A stretch of 64,000 bases of DNA from Cercis canadensis (Eukaryota; Streptophyta; Magnoliopsida; Fabales; Fabaceae): assembly GCA_003255065.1 (NCBI GenBank), contig QAOA01000060.1:1-64000 (forward strand), read 5' to 3'. Of this stretch, positions 37,067-49,354 are shown in pieces (position 1 is the stretch's first letter; each line of letters begins with the position of its first letter). The translations under genes and the position numbers were made by a program. Below the pieces are notes generated by a model. That model was not told the origin of the DNA. It saw nothing but the letters and a program-made list of their open reading frames with translations, and searched no databases.

Positions 37067-37462
37067 ATTTGGGGCTTAGGGTTCCTTCGATTCAAGCATC
37101 AGAATCGCACATGGGGAGGATTTTCAACTTTCATGGAGGTTGAAGAGATACCAATGACAGAGACGGCGTCGTATGGGAGGAGGGACTTATTTCTCAGCAC
37201 TGAGTAAAACGACGTCGTTTTACCTATGCCAGCCAAGCAGCCTGCTGGATGCCTCGTCAGCGTGCCATTTCATCAATTAACTGCCACGTCAGCACTTAAC
37301 GTGCCACGTGGCAGTGTCCATCAAAAATGACTAACGGACCCAATCACAAGACCAATTTGTCAGACGGAAGCATAATTCGAGGACCAATTTGTCACCGAAA
37401 ATTTTTGGAGGACGAATTTGTCGGTGGACCTATTTTTCAGGAACCAAAAATGGGTTTTACTC
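37067..37462. repeat. MULE right terminal inverted repeat
   Basis: Inverted partner of 26530-26938, with the same AAAACGACGTCGTTTT (37206-37221) and TGCCACGTGGCA (37302-37313) palindromes. The captured MAPKK segment abuts its inner edge. Confidence 0.93.
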
Positions 37463-37465
37463 TTT

Positions 37466-37890
37466 ATTAAATTACTAGCATTAATTTGTTTCTAAGGGAA
37501 TATTCGAGTAGTTGAGCACTTGATACTTAATTGTAGAGCTATTGAGTGAGTGATTGGATAATTAAGAAGAAATTTTAAAAAGTAATAGGCTATTTTTTGT
37601 TGTGTATCTCTAATAAATAAAACTAAAATTACTAGCGCACTAATTTCTGCAAACCCTAGCTAGGTTTAAGGGGTCAAATTCTCCTCTAATCTAAGTGCTA
37701 GGCTCCATAGGGCATTGCCGCCATGAGAAATCAGTTTCTCACCAACAGCACCATTTTCCTACACCTTCAAATTACATTTAAATGAATATAAATAATAAAC
37801 TAGAAGGAAAAAATCAAAATAAATTAGGAGAAATAGTAAACAAAAAGAATTAACATCCTATTAATAGAAGTCAACTAATTAAGTAAAGGT
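37466..37890. repeat. Flanking segment repeated from 24590-25180
   Basis: Y (37466 to about 37700) and X (about 37715-37890) match 24905-25180 and 24590-24790. They lie between the MULE and the 3' end of the F-box gene. Similarity begins directly at the right MULE end. Confidence 0.8.
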
Positions 37891-37947
37891 ATGGAAACAT
37901 AGATAGTTAGAACAATACAAAAGAGAACTTCTTGTGAGGTGCTGGCC

Positions 37948-39087
37948 TTAATGCCCTAGTGAAGGAATTGGTGTTGGCCAAATGGGCAGCTCAAGTGGAA
38001 GTACTTCCGCATGGGAGATACGCTTGGCTGCTCTCTCAAACTTGTTACCAGTGGAATTGCATAAATAAATGCAATAACCATACTGATTTTTCCTTTCAAT
38101 GTACACCATATTCCCCTTACAGGGATGGAAAGCTACTACTTTGATATCACTATACATGAGGGTAATCTCGTGCAACAAATGCCAGCAGCTACAGTCTCTT
38201 AGCTCCCACACTCTCACAGCATGACCTCTGACATCAGATATTCGCAGATTCCCACAAGATGTTCCAATGTGTGAATTTTTTATGTTGAAATTTGAAGGAT
38301 AATGAATTGTGCTGTATTGCTTAACGTTATTGAAAGGATCGTAGACAAGAACACAGTCTGCGTTCATGAAATGCAGCCTCCCCTTATGGCCAACACCAAC
38401 AAAACCTGGGTGCCAAGTAAACCAAATTACGAAGTCCACAATTAGTTTATCCCATTGCCCTGTCTCAGATGAGAAAACCTCCATATAGAACTTCAACTTT
38501 TGAATAATTTTACGTAATGGACCAATTATACGCACCACCCTAAACCTGTGATGAGAACTGAGTGTGACAGTGTCTGCTTCTACAGAATAATAGGGTTCGC
38601 ATATGAAGCCCTCCATGGCATTGGCATGGCTAAGAGGTGGAGGGAGCTCAATCCAATCGTCTGTGATTGGGTTACATACGTAGTAGACTAGTGATGGCTT
38701 TAATCTATTGCAAAAAGCTACTAAACCGCTACAACACCCAACAAATTGAAGATGACCTAGGTAAACTTCAAAAAATGGAGTTGGAAATTCTAAACCTGAT
38801 AGAACCTTAGAAGGAAACATGATCATGAGCTCATTCATGGTGGTGTGATGAAACCTCAAAGAAGGGTATTCATCGTTATGGTGATGTAGGAAGAGGGTGT
38901 GGTGGCGATAAATGAATCGGCAGAGCAAATTAGGGTTAGAAATCAAAGAAAACCAGCGTTTGGAGATGGATTTGCATCTTAGAAGGGATTTACATGAAAG
39001 TCGAACAAAGATCTCCAGTAATAAATCATCAGGGAGATGATCCATGCTGAATAATGAACCCCTCGCCATGGAGAGCTTATTAGCCAT
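37948..39087 (-). CDS. F-box protein
   Basis: Intronless, 379 residues. F-box proteins recruit substrates to SCF (SKP1-cullin) ubiquitin ligases. The N-terminal F-box is clear at about residues 15-55 (DHLPDDLLLEIFVRLSCKSL, then LLRCKSISKRWFSLISNPNL). The rest resembles F-box associated domains of the plant kelch/FBA class (GCCSGLVAF, VYYVCNPITDDWIELP, SSETGQWDKLIV, YDPFN). No zipper of LRRs. ATG at 39085-39087 has good context; the frame is open upstream to 39141 but without an ATG. TAA at 37948-37950. It appears intact. Substrate unknown. Confidence 0.9.
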   Translation of the reverse strand: MANKLSMARGSLFSMDHLPDDLLLEIFVRLSCKSLLRCKSISKRWFSLISNPNLLCRFIYRHHTLFLHHHNDEYPSLRFHHTTMNELMIMFPSKVLSGLEFPTPFFEVYLGHLQFVGCCSGLVAFCNRLKPSLVYYVCNPITDDWIELPPPLSHANAMEGFICEPYYSVEADTVTLSSHHRFRVVRIIGPLRKIIQKLKFYMEVFSSETGQWDKLIVDFVIWFTWHPGFVGVGHKGRLHFMNADCVLVYDPFNNVKQYSTIHYPSNFNIKNSHIGTSCGNLRISDVRGHAVRVWELRDCSCWHLLHEITLMYSDIKVVAFHPCKGNMVYIERKNQYGYCIYLCNSTGNKFERAAKRISHAEVLPLELPIWPTPIPSLGH

Positions 39088-41225
39088 AGTGTGGCAGCCG
39101 CACGATTGCAACCCTAGAGAGAGGGAGACTATGCTCTTCAACCGCTGTGTGTGATAGATTAGAGTCCTGCTGCCTTAGGTTTTATGCTACCTTGTAATAC
39201 GTAATTTTCAATTTTTTTAATTTATTTTTGTGATGGATGTAGTTATTTTTCTTGTTTAAGGAATCAAGGCTGTTTTCAAGATAAGGACAAACCCCATTAA
39301 AAAAGGAGAAAGATTTATTATGTACCTCCTAAATCTTTCAGGAAATTAAAGAATTATATACATAATTAGTCAATATCTCTTTGCTCTTCTACCATAATAA
39401 CATGATTTAGTCAAGCTTTTAATCAAATTAGGATTCTTTTGTATTACTAAAAAGTAGAGTTAACCAAATGGCCTGTGGCCAAGTGGTAATGAAACTGAAT
39501 TTAAAGTCGTAGCCAAAATTATAAAAAAAAAAAAAAAAAGAGTTATTTTGAAATTATTTTTTTATAAGGTTTTATTTTACTTTAGCTCCAACTCCGTGTT
39601 TCGAATAGAAATTCACAAGTTTTGATACCACTTGGACACAAATTATTTGGTTATATGGAATATTTTTCTTCTGTTTTTCTTTGCTTTCTCTTTAATTTAT
39701 TTCCTCCTTCCTCATACTAGCTTGTTGTTTCTAATATGGTTGGGAAGTACTCCCTTAAAAGAGTTGAGCACTACTAGTATGTTTGTCTTTCATCCAACAA
39801 CATATATAGAGCAGTGTGTACTATAGATTATACAATAATTTTTTACTCGCATCACTCACTCTTTATCAAAGGGTATCTGGATTTAGAACCTACCATGCAT
39901 GGTGGTGCTCCTCATGCTCCCACCTTGCCACCCAACAACAAGAGACTAGCACCAAAATAAAGCACATCACCTTACCTGGTTTACTTATAACATTCTTATT
40001 TTCTTTTTTTATACATAAATTGTTTGTCACATCTTCTGAGTTTCCTCAAATGTGTAGGAGATGAGCTGAAATGAAATTGTAGTATTTATCATATAAGCTG
40101 AAATGAAATTGTAAAAAAAATCAGTAGCAGATATAATAATGAATGATTTTCTATTACACATCTCCTGTTTGCTTGCTCATTTGAGGTCGAAAATGAAAGG
40201 CTCGATCAAGTATGCAAGCTCCTGAAATTTGTTCACATGATATATTTATTTCAATTTTCCTAGTTAGTAAAGCAATGACAAATAGTGTTATTCAATGTAT
40301 TTAGCATGTCACAAAAAAAAAAAAGCAATAATAAATTTCTATTTTAATGTGCTAAAGTCCTATTTAAAATGTCAAGATAATCAAATACCATGCTTCCTCA
40401 ATTATTTTTATACAGTAAAAATTCAAGATTCAACTAATTGAACAAGATATAGAGCATCAAGTTAAAATGGGAACAGGATAAAAGAAGTTGGCTTCAGTGA
40501 GAAAACCAAACTATCAACTTAGAAGAATAACCAACACTCCTCTCAATTTGCATATTAGAGTACCAATCACAACGTGTAAAACCTAAACAAAAATCAGCAA
40601 ACCCATACAACTCAATTTGGCTAACATTAACCATAACATACTTGAAAAGCCCGAATGGTCCAACTCCAACTTATTTTCTAGTTAAATTCCATAACAATCT
40701 AGGCTTTAGGCCTCTTTTTGGGTTTTTGCCACAATACAACTAGGCCTTGGGCCTCAAGAGGCCCAAGCATTAACCGTTTTATTAGCGAAAAGTTGAATAA
40801 AAATTTGAAAAGTTGATCAATTGAAATTTGAAATGTCAAATCCCATAAGATCAAAAACAGGGTCAATCGTTAGGAGTAAGGTCAACAGAGCAATTAGCAT
40901 ATCGTTAAAAAATAACAATACAATAAAATAAACAATTAAAAAGAAAAATTGATCATGCGCAAACGCAAAACATCCATAGATATTATTAGATTCTATGATT
41001 TCTGTCCACATTGCCCCTCACTTTCAGTGTTCCGGAACACAGATTCTACTGATTAAATTCCATTCCGGACCAATGTCGTTCTATTTGTCACTTCCAAGGC
41101 ACGTTGCGTCTCTGCCACTAGCAACACCCAACTCCAAGGCCTACACTCTACTCTTCAGAGCGCAAGACATGTATAAGGTTGAGGTTTTAGGCAACTTCTC
41201 TGTGTACGGAGTGGCCTCTTTATCA
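39088..41225. other. Intergenic DNA between divergent F-box and 5'-nucleotidase genes
   Basis: Contains both promoters. Simple A-runs at about 39524 and 40313; a doubled AGCTGAAATGAAATTGTA word near 40066-40113. Short open frames without resemblance. No transposon end recognised. Confidence 0.5.
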
Positions 41226-44200
41226 ATGGCCGCCACCAGCTGCATCAAAACCGCAGCTTTACCAACACCCACTTCTTATAACATCTTAAATATCAAACCC
41301 AGCAAAGCTTCAATGGTTTGTCGCTGCAGCGTTGATTCCAAGCCGGTTGGTGGCGATGTTTTCTCAGTGACACCATCGAGTAAGTGCGATGTGGACTATC
41401 TAGGAGAGAGCACCAAAGGGGATTTGAACCTTAAGTTAGAGCATCTTGAGGCTTTTGGTAAAGTTCTCGACTTTACATTCTCTATTTGTCAAGCTCCTAT
41501 GCTATTCCATTTCATGATGTGGTTTGAAAGGAGGCATAATTTGTCCTTAACAGCGTTTCTTTTGCATTTGGGTGTTCTGAGCTTTGAATAGCTTGATGAT
41601 TTAGTGGTATTGCTGAAGCTGTTGGTTAAATGGTTTTAGTGTTCAATCGGCTGCCTTTTACTGCAGTAAACGTGAATTCTTTAATTCTTCTTTTTCAGCA
41701 GCAAGGTGCTTCTTTTTCAGATTTCATATGTATTATGTTGGATTAGTTTTATAGGAAGAATATGTGTTGTTGCTTCTTATGTTTCGTAGATATAATTTTA
41801 TACCACTACGAACTTAGTTAGAAATATATGTTCAAATTCCACTGTACTATGATGAACTCACTTCAGTTTTTTTTCATAGGCATAAGTCATTATTGCATAT
41901 TTTAATGCACTGAAAGGAGATAGCTTGGACTAATTTAATTTATTTTGATTGAAAATTTAGACTAACATATCCTATTGGTCCTTAATGTGCACATCCTTTA
42001 TACATCTTGATTTTTGTTTGGCTTGTAGGAATCGATGGTCATGCTACATTGGAAGGTCCAATTGAGGAAGTTGCCAGAACAGAGACGAGAGAAGCTGAAG
42101 AATTGCTGAAAGACTTGGGTATTCCGGTGTGGTAGACCTGCTCCTTTTGCTTACTTTTGTCCTTCTCTAGTTTCTTATAATAAGGCTTGAAATACTGTTA
42201 TTTCCTTCCTTATGATGTATGCTCTGAGTTGATGAATTTGTCATGAATGTATCTAGTGGTATCCCACCATTTGGGCTGTCTGTGCACATCTGCTTCATCA
42301 TTAACATCCTCTTCTCAACACAGCCATAGATAGATAATGGAGGTTCAGGTCCCATATGCATGAGATCTGAAAATGTATACTTATTTGAGTAGTCTCAAAG
42401 TGAAAAATTATATCATTTATCATTTAAGTCCATATTAGATGAATAGTTTAATACTGTTTTGTATTTTTGTTTTCATTGCTATGCCGGCCTTGTGTGTGAT
42501 CATGTGAGATCAGTTCAACCTGGATTACACATAAGATTATGGCATTTCTTCATCCTGCTGTATTTGTGCAACTTGCATTCAATATTGAGATTCTGTGGTC
42601 TTTGCATCAATTAATGTGATTTATCATTCTACTAAATATTTACTACCGAAGAATGAAGTGACGTATATATTTTATCAAAAGATTTGGGTACCACTACTTC
42701 CTTCACCACATCTTATCTTCTTCATCTAATTGTTGTCATGGGATGTCCACTGATTTTTTGTCTTTTACTTCTTGCTCTCCTCGCCCTATGGTTTTTGGCT
42801 GGGAGGTGTGATCATATTCATTATTAAATAACACTGTTTAATGACCTCATGCAGAGCCCTTCTTCATCAAGAAATTCACCTCGTGGAATATTCTGTACCC
42901 GTACATTGAATCTGCGGTCAATCAGTGCCATTGGATATGACATGGACTACACCTTGATGCATTATAATGTGATGGTAAATATCCTTCCATGTTTGTGATA
43001 TTGTATAATCTCTATAAACCATTGAAAATTATTTCCTAGGCTTACACATGTAATTTTATCTTTTGAATCTTCAATTTTATTGAATATATAAACAAAAAAC
43101 TGCACCTGTGTGACCTGTGCAATTTTGGCATCATGAGATGCTGACTGGATCATCACAACAGAGTTTATTTGTTTGCGTACTTTCTTTCTTTGATTTTCCT
43201 TAGTTCTTCAATTTTACCACAAGTAGAGTTACAAAGTTTTTAATTCTTTCTACCTCTACTCTGTGCTTAAAGTCTTTATTATTGTGTATGTTAATCATCA
43301 GCAATGGAGTTCATCAGATCATAGAAGTATACAAGTATGACGCTTGAAAAGAGTTTATTTATTGTCTTTTTGTTCCCTGGAGCTGTAGTTTATATCTCTA
43401 TTCGGGTAAATGGACTTTCTGATATGGATTTGTGCACTTGCAGGCTTGGGAAGGACGGGCTTATGATTACTGCATGGAAAACCTTAGGAATATGGGTTAC
43501 CCTGTTGATGGACTTGCATTTGACCCAGATCTGGTAACATGTTATCTCTGGCAAGCTGATGGCATTTGGCAATTCATTGGATTAGCATTCTCTCCTGTCT
43601 GTCTAAGCTAGCTATGCATTTTCATTAAATTGTTCAGGTTATTAGAGGCCTTGTCATAGACAAAGAAAGAGGCAATTTGGTTAAAGCTGATCGTTTTGGT
43701 TATGTAAAAAGAGCTATGCATGGCACCAAAATGTTGTCTACTCGAGCTGTGAGGTAAGCTTTGAGCCTTGTGATTCTGATCATGGATGTCGATGCAGAGG
43801 TCTTCTAACTTAATATATTGACACACCATGCAGCATCTTTACAAATAAGACATCATTTTAAGCAACAGTGAGTCCAATAGAGTGCATTCTAGGTAAAAAC
43901 ATGTTTTGTTAGACATCAGTTATTAATGAACTATGGAAGTTGATATTTAACACAATTTAATGATATGTTCAATTGTCCTGAAAAATATGGTCAAGGTATC
44001 AAAGGTTGGGTTCTATTGCAGTGTTCCATCTTCTGAAACTAAGCCTAGATTTGTGCATTGTATAGCTACACATGTATCATCTACTGTTGCCTGGTATGCC
44101 TTGCAGCACAGCCTATGTGTTGCTAGGTATATATTAATTTTTTAATACATCAGTAGATTTATTTATGAAGAACTTGAACAATAGTTTCTGTAGTGCTACT

Positions 44201-47200
44201 TAATTTTATATCCATGGAAGTGAGATGTATGGGAGGGAACTGGTGGACCTGCGGAAGGAGAATCAATGGGAGTTTCTCAATACACTGTTCTCCGTTTCTG
44301 AAGCTGTGGCCTACATGCAGGTACATTTCAATTGCTCTTCTTAGGGAGGTTTGGGCACTACAATTGCTGTTGAAAACCACTAAAACTTCTCTTTCTAAAA
44401 AAAAATAAAAAACTGGTGCAACCACTAAAACTTCTATTAGATATATTCTGCCACGTTTTTTTTTTCTGCAGCATTCAGTTCTTAGTTTTTGTGGTATTTT
44501 TTTTATTGCAACAATGTGTAATGGGTTGAGTTTGGTGTCTTAAATGCCCTGCTGAGATTAGTGGAAAGTCCCTTTATCAGCTCTCTGACTCGATCTTGTT
44601 AATATCATTGTTCACCTTGTTTCTGACCTAATTTACATGGGTGTTGACTTATGATTTAAATGCGACCCTCCCTGATTGGGATGAGACTTTATTAATAACA
44701 CATGATTCCTTTCAGATGGTTGACAGATTGGATGATGGGGTTATTCCACCAGATCTTGGCCCACTTGATTATAAAGGGCTGTATAAGGTAATATGGCGCA
44801 AATACTTCTTAGATAGTATATTTGACTAGAGATGTTCTTTTTCTTTACTATTGACATAATTTCCAGGCTGTTGGAAAAGCTCTCTTCAGGGCACATGTAG
44901 AAGGTCGCCTTAAGGTAAACACATTCATCTTTTTGTCTGTATCTAATTTAATATATAATGATGCAGTTTAGTAATATTGACTGATTTTTGACATTTATAC
45001 AGAGTGAAATTATGTCTAAGCCTGAACAATTTGTGGAGCCTGATCCTGAATTACCTTTGGCAATTTTGGATCAGAAGGAGGTATGGCCTGTATTTTTTGT
45101 ATCTTTGCATAGTGTGTGGTACCCTTCTACTCCTTACATAGACGTCTTTATGAAACAGGCTGGTAAAAAGCTTCTGCTTATTACCAACTCCGATTATCAT
45201 TATACAGACAAAATGATGCGGCATTCCTTTAATAGATTCCTTCCCAATGACATGGGTTGGAGAGATCTATTTGACATTGTAAGTGATATAAACTATTTCT
45301 ACAGTATCATTGTTTTCGAAGAAAGTGACAAAAATGTTACCCTCTTGATTTGGAGGAGTGAAAATACTCAATATTCTCTCCATTATCTTTTCAGTCTTGT
45401 CTTCAATCTACAACCTTGTCTTATTGAGTAATTAACCTGGCGTCAATGGATGTGACTTTTGTTCTCGGGCAGGTAATTGTCTCAGCAAGGAAGCCAGAGT
45501 TCTTCCAAATGTCACACCCTATGTATGAAGTAGTGACAGGAGAGGGCCTGATGCGTCCATGCTTCAAGGCTCAAACTGGTAAATTAGTATTGTTTCCCTT
45601 TCACTTAAAGACCAAAAGTTCATATATTTATTGTTTGATATCATCTATCTTTCATTTGTCACCAATAAGGTAAGAACCTTGGGCCAATTGATAACGGGGG
45701 TGAGTCAGAGATTGCAGACATGTTGCTACATTAGTCTTCAATGCACCAATTAAAAGAAGAAAAGCACGGATTACTTGTGCTCTTCAAGACACAAATTCAA
45801 TGACCTATAAATGCAAAATTCTTGGGCAAATGGCATGCCATTAGTTAGTTAACTGATTGAAACATAGTCTTATGTATTTTATGTGTTCTTATGTAGATAC
45901 AAGAGGATCTCTGGTATGCTAAGGGCAATAGGCGCATTCATTATCTTAAAATGTTTCTTGGGCGTCTAACTGCTTTTTGGGTTGAATATTATTATTATTA
46001 TTTTGTTGATGCATTCATCAATCTTGAAGTACTCAGTTCTACATATTTTAGGGCTGATCAGAAGTAATGATTGAATTGTTTTGATTATTTCTGTCATGAT
46101 ATATCTTGCGTAAATGCTGGACATTTTTTTTTCTTTTATATTACTTACCAAGATTTTTGTTTTCATTGAGCTTTGCTGGAAGCCTGGACTGTTAATTTTA
46201 CTTGCAAATATGGATTTGCATTGAACTGAAGAGGTGCTGTAATTTTGGTTATTCTTTACAAGATTTGACCACTTATGCTTTATGCACCATCTTCTGCAGG
46301 GGGTTTGTACTCAGGGGGAAGTGCACAGATGGTTGAGAATTCCCTAAATATCCATGGAGATGAGATATTGTATGTTGGTGACCATATTTACACTGATGTC
46401 AGTCAATCAAAACTTCATTTGCGATGGCGAACAGCATTGATTTGTCGAGAACTGGAAGAAGAGGTTAGTACAGTAAAATTTGTGCTTCACACAATGTTTT
46501 GATTAAAGAAGGTGCAATGGTGCTCTCTACAAATTCATTTGTCTCTTTAGGATTTTGGAGGAGGAGGAAAGAGGGGGGGGGGGGGGGGGGGGNNNNNNNN
46601 NNNNNNGGGGGGGGGGGGGGGGGGGGGGGGTGGTTTGGGGTTTCTGGCCTAACAATGCTCTATTGTACATGTGCTCTATAGAGCAAATATTTATAAAACA
46701 TGTGATCATCCCATTCGTGCATACATGATTAATATTGTATGGCATTTTGACTAGTCTCCAACTAATAAATGTCTTTCTGCTTTATAAAATGTTAAAACTG
46801 CAGTATAGTGCACTGATCCGAAGCCGGAGCCATAGAGAAACACTAGTGGAGCTTATAAATCAAAAGGAGGTTGTAGGGGATCTCTTTAACCAGCTTCGGC
46901 TGGCTCTACAGAGGCGAAGTAAAGACCGTCCTGCTCAAGTAAGTCTGATCCTATATATTTTATTTTATTTTTTAATGTGTTATATGCATTAATGTCACAC
47001 ACTTGCCATTTTTGAAAAAAAAAATGAAAGCAGAAGGCATTTATGAATTTTCTTTTGCATTGTTATGTTCTTGCACTCCTGGTGTGTTCTTGCTGTGTTG
47101 GCCTTGTCAACTGACCTTCTCATGTCAAACAATTCAAAACATTGTGCACCTCATCCCAGCGGTTAACCTTGCTTGATTGTTATTTTGGAACTAAGTATGC

Positions 47201-48399
47201 CATTGTGTTGTAAACTTTTGAACCCAGCCAGATAAGTTTAATATGAGAAATTATTCAAGCTACCTTAATATTGATTTTAAGATTTTTCATTGTACTTAAA
47301 GACCCTTGCTGCAACTAACATGGATGATGAAGACCTCACTGAAAGCATGCAAAAGCTGCTTATTGTTATGCAAAGACTAGATGAGAAAATTGCTCCAATG
47401 CTAGATGCAGATGGAGAGCTATTCAATAAAAGGTATGTCCAAAAAGTATGGAGCTTTTTGATTTAGAAGCTTTTTGTTGTACTCAACTAAACTTGGTATC
47501 TGATTCCTGCCACATTGCTGAATTGTAAACCAAGTTTAATTTTATCATTCATTTATCTTGGGTAAGAGTTCGATGGATGATTAAGATTACTCAATGTCTC
47601 CCAGGTTAGAATAGCCCCTTCCATTTTCATAAAATGCACCAAAGCTTCTCATCATGAATCTATTTGAAACCTTTTACTTTATGTTGCTTCTGGTTACTTC
47701 TCTTTCCCAAGGAAGTGGGGACTTCAGACAATTATGCACGATTTACATATTGCTGAATATTAAACTTCACAATCACCAAATATACTTGATGAAACTTTAA
47801 ACACTGTTAAATCTGCTGAGACCATGAGCATAAAATAAAAATTCATCTCAGAAAACTTCAAAATGTCATGCAATTAAGTAGACTGTCTCAGCTAGTCATC
47901 CTTTGCTGTCATATTAGATGCTGCTTCTCTTTTGTTTCAGTAATTCACATGTGTATTGTATTAACCCGCTGTATCTTCCTACATCAGGTGGGGTTTTCTA
48001 TCACGTGCAGGTCTGTGGGATAAAAGCCACTTGATGAGACAAATTGAGAAGTATGTGCATTCCCCTTGATGCCTCTCATCTTTTTTATACCAGACCATGC
48101 AATGGCTGCAATAAAACTCAAAAGATCCTTAGCTTATTCTTGAAAAATCATGTTTAAAATTATTTCAATCGCAGGTACGCTGATATATATACATCGAGGG
48201 TGTCAAATTTTTTAAATTATACACCCTTCATGTATTTTCGCTCTCAGGAACAGGTATTCAAATCATCCAACTCCATAAAGCATTAGGTTATTATTCAAAT
48301 TTTCAACTGACTTAGACATAATTTATTTTTCTTCTGCAGAACCTTGCGCATGATTCATACACACACTATTGTTCACAGCTTGATGGATCTTCTTTTTAG
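41226..48399 (+). CDS. HAD-superfamily 5'-nucleotidase (cytosolic IMP/GMP nucleotidase-like domain)
   Basis: Predicted Mg-dependent phosphatase releasing Pi from nucleoside 5'-monophosphates. Seventeen exons: 41226-41457, 42029-42126, 42855-42974, 43444-43533, 43638-43753, 44221-44320, 44716-44787, 44867-44914, 45003-45080, 45159-45278, 45473-45578, 46300-46463, 46804-46938, 47302-47432, 47988-48050, 48175-48253, 48340-48399. They sum to 1,812 nt (603 residues) with all phases consistent. HAD motif I is YDMDYTL (exon 3), motif II LLLITNSDY (exon 10), motif III Lys in SARKPEFF (exon 11), motif IV GDHIYTDV (exon 12). The N-terminus is Ser/Ala/Thr-rich and looks like a plastid transit peptide. 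ATG at 41226 has plant context (CAATGGCC); in-frame ATGs at 41073 and 40995 could extend it. Appears intact. A 14-N gap lies in intron 12. Confidence 0.92.
46573..46630. other. Poly-G tract around a 14-N gap
   Basis: Runs of G on both sides of N at 46593-46606, within intron 12 of the 5'-nucleotidase gene. True length is unknown; such tracts are hard to sequence or may be a sequencing-chemistry artefact. Confidence 0.9.
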
Positions 48400-48569
48400 G
48401 AAAAAAATGGAGGAAAAGTAGTAACAGTCTTCTGTTAACGACCAAAGTAGATGTAACGTTGTAACCGTAAATAATGCTGTCATCAAATGAGATGATGATA
48501 TGTTGTAATATTTATTGAAATAATTGATGGCAATTAGTTGTTGTCCTTTGGCTAGATTGGTTCAAGTTT

Positions 48570-48810
48570 TTCGTAGTTGAAGTTCTTGAAGTATGTGATT
48601 CTGTTTTCTTTGTTCCTTATTGAGTCTATTGTAGTGTAGTTTAGTTAGTGTAAGGGATCAAAGTTAAGCGTTGCAAGGCTCTTCTATCAATCTATTAACT
48701 TAGTTTTTTCATATATATTTTTTGTTAAAGTATCTCATTGATGTAGTTGTGCATCCTCTTTTGTTGAATACCTTACCTTTGCAAGCTTCGTTACCACCAT
48801 ATAAATGCTT
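48570..48810 (+). repeat. Direct repeat of the DNA following the AAA-ATPase fragment
   Basis: From about GATTCTGTTTTCTTTG to TTACCACCATATAAAT the sequence matches about 50840-51025 in the same orientation. In the second copy it follows the end of an AAA-ATPase frame, so this copy may be the remains of another such 3' region. It starts about 170 bp beyond the nucleotidase stop. Confidence 0.75.
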
Positions 48811-49086
48811 CATGCGAGGCAAGAACCACAAACTTTTGCAACTCAAGCCAGATCCGAATCTAATCAAATACATCAAAATTGAAAGGTGCAGCGAGAAGCC
48901 AAGGGAACTCACAAACAGTTACATTTCTCTCTTCAACTATGAAAAGCTACTGACAAGTAAACTGATTTCAACAAAAAAACGACCCAAAAAAAAAAAAGAA
49001 GGAAATAACATAAACAAGTAATTACTTCATCTAATGCTTGCTCTCTACTAAGACTACTTGTTCCGTGATAGGATTACCGAAAGAAA

Positions 49087-49275
49087 TGTAACAAGCATTG
49101 TTTTCAAAAATAGAAAGTGAAAATTAATTACCAAAACAGAAAATTGACTACTGATCATTATATGATTTTTATTTACAATGACCACTTTGTTGAACATTTT
49201 TTTACCAGTGGTCATTGTTCTGTTTTGGTAATTTATCACTTTTCGTTTCTATTTTTGAAAAAAAAAATGTTGTAT
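49087..49275. mobile_element. Foldback (inverted-repeat) MITE-like element
   Basis: Arms at about 49087-49140 (CAAAAATAGAAAGTGAAAAT, then TACCAAAACAG) and 49219-49275 are inverted copies. A second, nested pair AATGACCACT / AGTGGTCATT lies inside. Target duplication not found. Confidence 0.5.
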
Positions 49276-49354
49276 AATTGTCTATTTTGGTAATTCTCCC
49301 TTGTTCTGTTTCTAGGACTTGTTTTTTTCTCGGGAGGTGAAATATTTGTATAGC

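Larger units (their letters stand above)
26530..37462 (+). mobile_element. Mutator-like element (MULE), 10.9 kb, carrying transposase, GRF gene and a captured MAPKK fragment
   Basis: Both ends match in inverted orientation from GAGTAAAACCC inward for about 400 bp. Inside, left to right: left TIR, a non-coding 5' region with short tandem repeats, mudrA-type transposase (29250-32553), a tandem duplication (32375-35083), a convergent GRF zinc-finger gene (35500 back to 34932), an antisense MAPKK fragment (37049 back to 36416) and the right TIR. Possible 9-bp target duplication TTGAATAAA / TTTATTAAA matches at 7 of 9 positions only. Arrangement of a transposase and a convergent second gene recalls maize MuDR, but the GRF gene is not shown to be homologous to mudrB. 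Confidence 0.93.

Noticed and set aside
39474..39540. Possible tRNA-derived SINE: TGGCCAAGTGG resembles a pol III A box and a poly-A run follows
   Set aside because: No B box at the right distance and no tRNA fold; too short to support.
40995..41225. Upstream in-frame extension of the 5'-nucleotidase
   Set aside because: The ATG at 41226 has better context and begins a typical transit-peptide-like sequence; the extension stays possible.
46499..46745. Open frames across the poly-G/N gap
   Set aside because: Poly-Gly/Pro translation of a homopolymer within an intron.
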